A DNA stretch of 18,446 bases from Nautiliaceae bacterium (GTDB lineage: Bacteria > Campylobacterota > Campylobacteria > Campylobacterales > Nautiliaceae): positions 1 through 18,446 of the forward strand of contig JAMOSM010000014.1 of the NCBI GenBank assembly GCA_027063075.1. The letters run 5' to 3'. This document shows positions 14,150 through 18,446 of this stretch, piece after piece. The notes beneath the pieces were generated by a model that saw nothing but the letters and a program-made list of their open reading frames with translations, was not told the origin of the DNA and did not search any database. Each line of letters begins with the position of its first letter. The stretch's first letter is position 1. The position numbers and the translations under genes were made by a program.

Positions 14150-15240
14150 TAGTTCTCCTCAAAATCAGGGACATTGCACTTTTTTAATTCTTTTTCCCTA
14201 AGTTGTCCGCAGGCTGCGGATATATCCATTCCTTTGCTTTCTCTTATAGTGCAGGTTATACCTCTATCAAGCAAGAAACGCTGAAATTTTTTCATAGTCT
14301 CTTCATCAGGACGTTTGTAAGGGCTTCCTGGATATGGGTTAAAATAGATTAGATTTACTTTGCTTGGAATTCCGTTTAAAAGTTTTACAAGTTTTTTTGC
14401 TGAAGCAATATCGTCATTTACATCTTTAATAACAAGATATTCAAACATTACTTTTTTTCTTTTATCAATTGGAAATTCTCTTACAGCTTCAATTACACTT
14501 TGAATGTTATATGCTTTATTAAGTGGAATTAACTCTTCTCTTAATTTATCATCAACAGCGTGAAGGGAAATTGCTAAATTTACTCCAAGGTTTTCTTCTC
14601 CAAGTTTTTTAATCTTAGGTGCAATTCCGGAAGTTGAGATTGTCTGTCTTTTTGGAGATATGTTAAGTCCGTCTGGATGGGCGATAATTTTAATTGCTTT
14701 TACAAGGTTTTGATAATTATCAAGAGGTTCTCCCATTCCCATATAAACAACATTTAACGCTTTGTTTTCATCAAAGTTTTTAAATTTTTTCATAAACCAA
14801 ACTTGTGCTACAATCTCACCTGCGCTTAAATTTCTTACAAATCCTCCTTTTGCAGTCAGACAAAACGCACACCCGACTTTACATCCAACCTGGGTTGAAA
14901 CACAAACGGTATATTTTGCTTCCTTTTTTTTGCCGTTTTCTATTCTTTCGTCTTTCATTTTAATTAAAACCGTCTCAACTGTGTGATTATCGTGAAGTTT
15001 AAACAAAAACTTCTCAGTCCCGTCTTTTGCAACTTCGTGATTTACCAGCTCAAGAGGATTTACAATAAATTCATTTTTTAACTTTTCTCTTAAATCTTTA
15101 GGAAGGTTTGTCATTTTTTCAAAATCATCCACATATTTTCTATAAATCCAGTTATAAAGCTGTTTTACTCTAAATTTTGGTTTTATTCCCATTTCTTCGA
15201 GTTCTTCAGGAAGATAATCCATAAAAACTTTTTTATCCAT
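14149..15240 (-). CDS. rlmN: 23S rRNA (A2503-C2)/tRNA (A37-C2) methyltransferase RlmN
   Basis: RlmN is a radical-SAM enzyme that methylates C2 of A2503 in the peptidyl-transferase exit of 23S rRNA and of A37 in some tRNAs. The 363-residue product has the iron-sulfur motif Cys120-x3-Cys124-x2-Cys127 in [17 protein letters not shown]. Cys344 (ISAACGQL) is the methyl-carrying residue, and Cys113 may match a conserved E. coli cysteine. [12 protein letters not shown] and [10 protein letters not shown] are typical. The start ATG overlaps the upstream gene's stop by 8 bases (ATGGATAA), with AAAGGA in front. RlmN-ksgA-rnj closeness recalls Campylobacter gene order. Identification is secure. Confidence 0.97.
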   Translation of the reverse strand: MDKKVFMDYLPEELEEMGIKPKFRVKQLYNWIYRKYVDDFEKMTNLPKDLREKLKNEFIVNPLELVNHEVAKDGTEKFLFKLHDNHTVETVLIKMKDERIENGKKKEAKYTVCVSTQVGCKVGCAFCLTAKGGFVRNLSAGEIVAQVWFMKKFKNFDENKALNVVYMGMGEPLDNYQNLVKAIKIIAHPDGLNISPKRQTISTSGIAPKIKKLGEENLGVNLAISLHAVDDKLREELIPLNKAYNIQSVIEAVREFPIDKRKKVMFEYLVIKDVNDDIASAKKLVKLLNGIPSKVNLIYFNPYPGSPYKRPDEETMKKFQRFLLDRGITCTIRESKGMDISAACGQLREKELKKCNVPDFEEN

Positions 15241-15766
15241 TTTTTTCCTTTATAATTTTTTTATCTTTTAAATATTCTATTAAAATTGTTTTTGCTTTTT
15301 TTATGTTGTTTATATACTCTTTATGAGCGTTTTTATCACAGTAGTTTGTAATTACAAAAATTCCCATTGCGTTTATTTCAAACTCTTTTGCTACTCTCAT
15401 AACGGAAAAAAACTCCATATTTTCAGCGTCAATTCCAAGCTTTAGATAAGCTTGTGATAAACTGTTGTCAGTTGTTATATAATTTGATGAATTGACAAGG
15501 ACAGATGGTTTTAAAGATATTATATTATCAAGTGGAGTATAGCACTCTTTTTTCAACACACAGTGTTCTATATTGCTGGCACTAAATGATTTTATAACCT
15601 CAAAAGGTTTGAATCGTCCGTAACTTCCGGCACTTCCTATAAAAATTAAAAATTCAGGCTTATCAAAAAGGCAGATATGCGTTAAGTTGATTGCACTTTC
15701 AATAAGTCCAATTCCTATAGGAGTTGCAAAGTCAAAAATTTCTTTATTTCCAGAGCTTATTATCAT
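15233..15766 (-). CDS. nucleoside phosphorylase-like protein (PNP/MTAN superfamily)
   Basis: The 177-residue product resembles the purine nucleoside phosphorylase/MTA nucleosidase superfamily: [19 protein letters not shown] fits the phosphate-binding GxAG strand, and [19 protein letters not shown] resembles the VDMExxAv substrate motif. [13 protein letters not shown] is the catalytic loop, with an Asp (Asp near 144) in the position of the purine N7 contact. It is shorter than the usual 230 residues; about 50 residues at the N terminus appear missing, so its activity is doubtful. Candidate roles: purine salvage or a step of the futalosine pathway, but not proven. It overlaps rlmN by 8 bases. 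Start at ATG 15766 after GGGGG. Confidence 0.6.
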   Translation of the reverse strand: MIISSGNKEIFDFATPIGIGLIESAINLTHICLFDKPEFLIFIGSAGSYGRFKPFEVIKSFSASNIEHCVLKKECYTPLDNIISLKPSVLVNSSNYITTDNSLSQAYLKLGIDAENMEFFSVMRVAKEFEINAMGIFVITNYCDKNAHKEYINNIKKAKTILIEYLKDKKIIKEKNG

Positions 15767-15790
15767 TTTTCCCCCGTATCACGTGAAACT

Positions 15791-16219
15791 CTACTTACAC
15801 GACAAAATAATTTTATATTTAGTTTCAATGTATGTAGGCTTTAAAATAATTTTTTCTTCATCAGGCGTTAAAAATATCAGTTTTTTTAATTTGCAGTCTT
15901 TATAAACTTTTTTTATTTTTTTTAGTACCTTATATTGAATTTTATCCATATCTACAATCGCTATTTTTATGTTTTTAAATTTTGCGTTATCTGGTGCGTA
16001 AAACTCGTTTTCAAGCCACATATTGATTTTATCTAAATCTCCTATTAAAATATATCCATTTTTAATTTTAATAAATTTAAAAGGAAAAATTAAATCGTTT
16101 TTTTTAGTTTGAATTAAAATTGTTTCTTTTTTAGGTATTATATACTCTTTATAGATTTTTATAAATTCAACTTCAAATGCAAAAACTAAAAAAGGAATCA
16201 AAAGTATAAGTTTTTTCAA
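15791..16219 (-). CDS. small exported protein, uncharacterised
   Basis: The 142-residue product begins with a signal peptide (MKKLILLIPFLVFAFE, probably cut near Ala14-Phe15). The mature part is rich in Lys, Ile and Phe with alternating strands: FIKIYKEYIIPKKETILIQT, FPFKFIKIKNGYILIGDLD, KIAIVDMDKI, ending KKLIFLTPDEEKIILKPTYIETKYKIILSCK. One Cys near position 109 and one near 141 could form a disulfide (inference). The start appears to be TTG with AGGA about 8 bases upstream, 2 bases after the hisF stop. That is operon-like, but any link to histidine synthesis is unlikely. I do not recognise a family. Confidence 0.7.
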   Translation of the reverse strand: MKKLILLIPFLVFAFEVEFIKIYKEYIIPKKETILIQTKKNDLIFPFKFIKIKNGYILIGDLDKINMWLENEFYAPDNAKFKNIKIAIVDMDKIQYKVLKKIKKVYKDCKLKKLIFLTPDEEKIILKPTYIETKYKIILSCK

Positions 16220-16221
16220 TT

Positions 16222-16983
16222 TTATATCCTAACACTTATACTGTTTTTTCTTAAATATTGCTTTAAATCCATTATATCTATTTCTTTGAAATGAAATATG
16301 CTTGCCGCTAACGCCGCATCCGCTTTATGCTCAAAAACCTCTTTAAAATGTTCCATTTTTCCTGCTCCTCCGCTTGCAATTACCGGAACATTAACAAGTG
16401 AGGATATTTTTTCTGTTATTTCGATGTCAAACCCGGCTTTTGTTCCGTCTGCATCCATCGATGTTAAAAGTATCTCACCTGCTCCTCTATCTACTACCTC
16501 TTTTGCCCATTTTATTGCATCAAGTCCTGTGTCTTCACGGCCTCCTTTGATAAAAACATGCCACTTATCATGAGCCACTTTTTTAACATCAATTGCTACT
16601 ACAATACATTGAGATCCAAATCTTTTAGAAGCTTCGTTTATAAATTCAGGTTTTTTTACTGCAGCTGAATTGATGCTGACTTTATCGCATCCTACATTTA
16701 ATAAATCATAAATATCATTAAGTTCGCTTATTCCTCCTCCGACAGTGAGAGGAATAAATACTTCACGCGCCACTTCTTTTACAATATCCACAATAGGTTT
16801 TCTTTCTTCATAACTTGCGGTAATATCAAGAAAAGTCAGTTCATCAGCTCCTTCTTCGTTATAACGTATAGCTGCTTCTACCGGGTCGCCTGCATCTTTA
16901 AGTCCTACAAAATTAACACCTTTTACAACCCTTCCGTTTTTTACATCTAAACAGGGAATTATCCTTTTGGCAAAATACTCCAT
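16222..16983 (-). CDS. hisF: imidazole glycerol phosphate synthase subunit HisF
   Basis: HisF is the cyclase half of the histidine pathway's glutamine amidotransferase; it joins PRFAR with ammonia from HisH to give IGP and AICAR. The 253-residue TIM barrel starts [18 protein letters not shown] with catalytic Asp13. The second catalytic Asp132 is in [57 protein letters not shown] and PVIASGGAG are all present. It opens the minus-strand operon hisF-exported protein-nucleoside phosphorylase-rlmN-DUF3343. hisH is not in the window. Divergent from ksgA across a 59-base gap. Identification is secure. Confidence 0.97.
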   Translation of the reverse strand: MEYFAKRIIPCLDVKNGRVVKGVNFVGLKDAGDPVEAAIRYNEEGADELTFLDITASYEERKPIVDIVKEVAREVFIPLTVGGGISELNDIYDLLNVGCDKVSINSAAVKKPEFINEASKRFGSQCIVVAIDVKKVAHDKWHVFIKGGREDTGLDAIKWAKEVVDRGAGEILLTSMDADGTKAGFDIEITEKISSLVNVPVIASGGAGKMEHFKEVFEHKADAALAASIFHFKEIDIMDLKQYLRKNSISVRI

Positions 16984-16999
16984 TTAGCGCCTTTTTTGT

Positions 17000-17005
17000 T
17001 ATAAT
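17000..17005 (+). promoter_or_regulatory. -10 element of ksgA
   Basis: A perfect TATAAT at 17000-17005 on the plus strand would start transcription near 17012, giving a roughly 31-base leader before the ATA codon at 17043. The same strand has AAAGGA at 17031-17036. It is the only plausible plus-strand promoter in the 59-base hisF-ksgA gap. Confidence 0.5.
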
Positions 17006-17030
17006 TTTAGCATACTATTTACTTTTAAAG

Positions 17031-17036
17031 AAAGGA
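17031..17036 (+). promoter_or_regulatory. Shine-Dalgarno site pointing at the ksgA ATA codon
   Basis: AAAGGA ends 6 bases before ATA (17043). The nearer ATG at 17038-17040 is only 1 base from it and gives the two-codon frame ATG CTA TAA, so it cannot serve as the start. The spacing therefore selects ATA. Confidence 0.55.
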
Positions 17037-17042
17037 TATGCT

Positions 17043-17816
17043 ATAATCAAGGCGAAAAAGAAGTTTGGTCAAAATTTTTTAAAAGACAGGCATTATTTAG
17101 AAAAAATCGTCCAAGCGATGCCCAATACTGATAATTTGGTAGTAGAAATTGGGCCTGGCTTAGGCGATTTAACAGAAAAGCTGCTGGAAAAAAGAAGAGT
17201 TACAGCTTTTGAGATAGACAAAGAACTTTGTGAAATTTTAAAAGAAAAATTTCCAAATCTTAATTTAAAATGTGGTGATGTATTAGAGTATTGGCAAGAG
17301 AGCTTGGCAGATGAAGATTATGACTTAATAGCAAATCTGCCATATTATGTAGCAACAAATATTATTTTAAAAGCACTAAGAGATAAAAATGCAAAAAATA
17401 TTGTTGTTTTAATTCAAAAAGAGGTAGCAGATAAATTTGCGGCAAAACCTGGTGAGAAAAATTACGGCAGTCTAGCTATTTTAGCCCAGCAGGTGGCTGA
17501 TGTTAAAAAACTTTTTGATATTCCGCCGGGTGCGTTTGTTCCGTCACCAAAGGTGATGAGTAGTGTTATTAGTTTTTCTAAATTTAAAGATTCATACGAT
17601 GAGGAGTTTGCCAAATTTTTAAAAATAGCTTTTGCAAACCCAAGAAAGACTTTAAAGAAAAATTTATCTGTATATGATTTTAAACCTCAGGAATTCGGAC
17701 TTGCCGATACCATAAGACCTCACCAGGTTGATGGCTCTACTTTTTTCCGGCTCTTTTCTGCGCTAAAAGAAAGGAGTAAAAATGGAAAAAGAAATAAATC
17801 TACAAGAAGCGATTAA
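17043..17816 (+). CDS. rsmA: 16S rRNA dimethyladenosine transferase KsgA/RsmA, ATA start
   Basis: KsgA dimethylates A1518 and A1519 in helix 45 of 16S rRNA and checks 30S maturation. The conserved N-terminal motif KKFGQNFLKD (6-15) lies upstream of the first in-frame ATG (17118), so the coding sequence must start earlier. In frame, no ATG, GTG or TTG precedes the motif. The codon aligned with the usual Met (protein (I/M)IKAKKKFGQNF) is ATA at 17043, preceded by AAAGGA at 6 bases. This gives 257 residues. Motif I EIGPGLGDLTEKL is at 35-47 and catalytic NLPYYV at 98-103. The gene overlaps rnj by 35 bases in another frame. Either a rare ATA start, a start-codon mutation, or a base-call error explains it. 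Confidence 0.9.
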   Translation: MIKAKKKFGQNFLKDRHYLEKIVQAMPNTDNLVVEIGPGLGDLTEKLLEKRRVTAFEIDKELCEILKEKFPNLNLKCGDVLEYWQESLADEDYDLIANLPYYVATNIILKALRDKNAKNIVVLIQKEVADKFAAKPGEKNYGSLAILAQQVADVKKLFDIPPGAFVPSPKVMSSVISFSKFKDSYDEEFAKFLKIAFANPRKTLKKNLSVYDFKPQEFGLADTIRPHQVDGSTFFRLFSALKERSKNGKRNKSTRSD

Positions 17817-18446
17817 AAATACAATAGAAGAAAATTTAAAACCTGAAACTTTAGAAAAAGAGAATAAAGAAAACAGCGAAACTCCAAAAAATCAAAAAAA
17901 CATCAATAAAAAATTACACTCTAAGCAAAATCATCAACAAATAAAAAAAACTGATTCCAAAAATTTTGTGTGGTTTAAAGATTTAAATAAAGCTTTTAAT
18001 GAAAATGAAAAAATACAGCAGGCGAGACTTAGTTGTTTTAATAAAATAGATTCAAATAAAAAAGGATGGGTAAGATTTACACCTCTTGGCGGACTTGATG
18101 AAATTGGCGGTAACTGTGCTGTACTTGAAACGGAAGATAGTGCGATTATTATTGATTGTGGTATGAGTTTTCCAAGTGAGGATATGCACGGAGTTGATAT
18201 TTTAATTCCAGATTTTAGTTATCTTAGAGAAATACGTCATAAAATAAAAGGTCTTATTATTACTCACGGACACGAAGACCATATAGGTGCTGTTCCGTAT
18301 CTATTTAAAGAGATGCAGTTTCCAATTTATGGTACTTCTCTTCCTCTTGCGATGATTGAAAATAAATTTAAAGAACATAAAATTCATCATTACAAAAGCT
18401 ATTTTAGAAGCGTTAAAAAAAGAACTCCTATTCAGATAGGCGATTT
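17782..18446 (+). CDS. rnj: ribonuclease J, N-terminal part (runs off window)
   Basis: RNase J is a metallo-beta-lactamase exo/endonuclease for mRNA decay and rRNA maturation. It starts at ATG 17782 with AAGGAG upstream, within the ksgA tail. The first about 95 residues form a Lys-, Asn-, Glu-rich, low-complexity extension (KKLHSKQNHQQIKK). The catalytic domain follows: RFTPLGGLDEIGGNCAVLE, IIDCGMSFPSEDMHGVDILIPDF, and the zinc motif THGHEDHIGA with His162, His164, Asp166 and His167. A long N-terminal extension is also found in Helicobacter RNase J. ksgA-rnj adjacency is known in Campylobacter and Helicobacter. The 221 codons in the window reach into the beta-lactamase core. Confidence 0.93.
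   Translation, partial: MEKEINLQEAIKNTIEENLKPETLEKENKENSETPKNQKNINKKLHSKQNHQQIKKTDSKNFVWFKDLNKAFNENEKIQQARLSCFNKIDSNKKGWVRFTPLGGLDEIGGNCAVLETEDSAIIIDCGMSFPSEDMHGVDILIPDFSYLREIRHKIKGLIITHGHEDHIGAVPYLFKEMQFPIYGTSLPLAMIENKFKEHKIHHYKSYFRSVKKRTPIQIGD

Noticed and set aside
17042..17047. TATAAT at the ksgA start as a promoter
   Set aside because: It lies inside the conserved N-terminal coding region; the TATAAT at 17000-17005 fits better.
17118..17816. ksgA starting at ATG 17118
   Set aside because: It would lack the conserved KKFGQNFL motif and has no Shine-Dalgarno at the proper distance.
1..18446. CRISPR arrays, tRNA or rRNA genes
   Set aside because: No spaced direct repeats and no cloverleaf or rRNA-like sequence were seen; the gaps are too short.

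Overview
This 18.4 kb window is an AT-rich, gene-dense stretch of a Campylobacterota (epsilonproteobacterial) chromosome around the replication origin. A deep-sea thermophile of the Nautiliales (Nautilia/Caminibacter/Lebetimonas type) is my best guess, as inference from sequence style only. The grounds are the dnaA-dnaN-gyrB block, DnaA boxes of the form TTATTCACA/TTTTTCACA as in Helicobacter, an RNase J with a long N-terminal extension next to ksgA, a short QueF and a metal-type KdsA.

Layout. Positions 1-1100 hold the start of a lipoprotein gene leaving the window (1-62) and a decayed second lipoprotein gene (170-1099) with several frameshifts and no start. Next, on the minus strand, come queF, gyrB, dnaN and dnaA (1101-6298), which read as one replication block. 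Both intergenic regions flanking dnaA are full of DnaA boxes, so the origin looks bipartite. The dnaA-dnaN gap also carries five tandem TAG triplets beside an AT-rich segment, matching a DnaA-trio unwinding element. To the right are ruvC and a small cytosolic protein resembling the host-attachment family (plus strand). A minus-strand operon follows: kdsA, ribH, a 64-residue membrane protein, nusB.

At about 9650-11100 a TnpB-only IS605/IS1341-type element sits between kdsA and dapF. It has a left-end hairpin, two 3' hairpins suited to a guide RNA scaffold, and a TnpB whose RuvC-II glutamate seems relocated and whose zinc finger is missing. The plus-strand genes dapF, tpx, a MarR regulator and a SurA-like chaperone follow. 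A minus-strand operon of hisF, a small exported protein, a nucleoside-phosphorylase-like protein, rlmN and a DUF3343 (Se/S carrier-like) protein faces them. Divergent from hisF are ksgA and rnj (cut by the window end).

The most unusual points are these. ksgA has no ATG, GTG or TTG start in frame where the conserved N terminus begins: a good Shine-Dalgarno site points at an ATA codon. The origin has a DnaA-trio candidate. Extra DnaA-box groups lie inside queF and between kdsA and ribH. The TnpB is a rearranged type with a visible guide-RNA-like 3' end. Most other genes are ordinary housekeeping genes.
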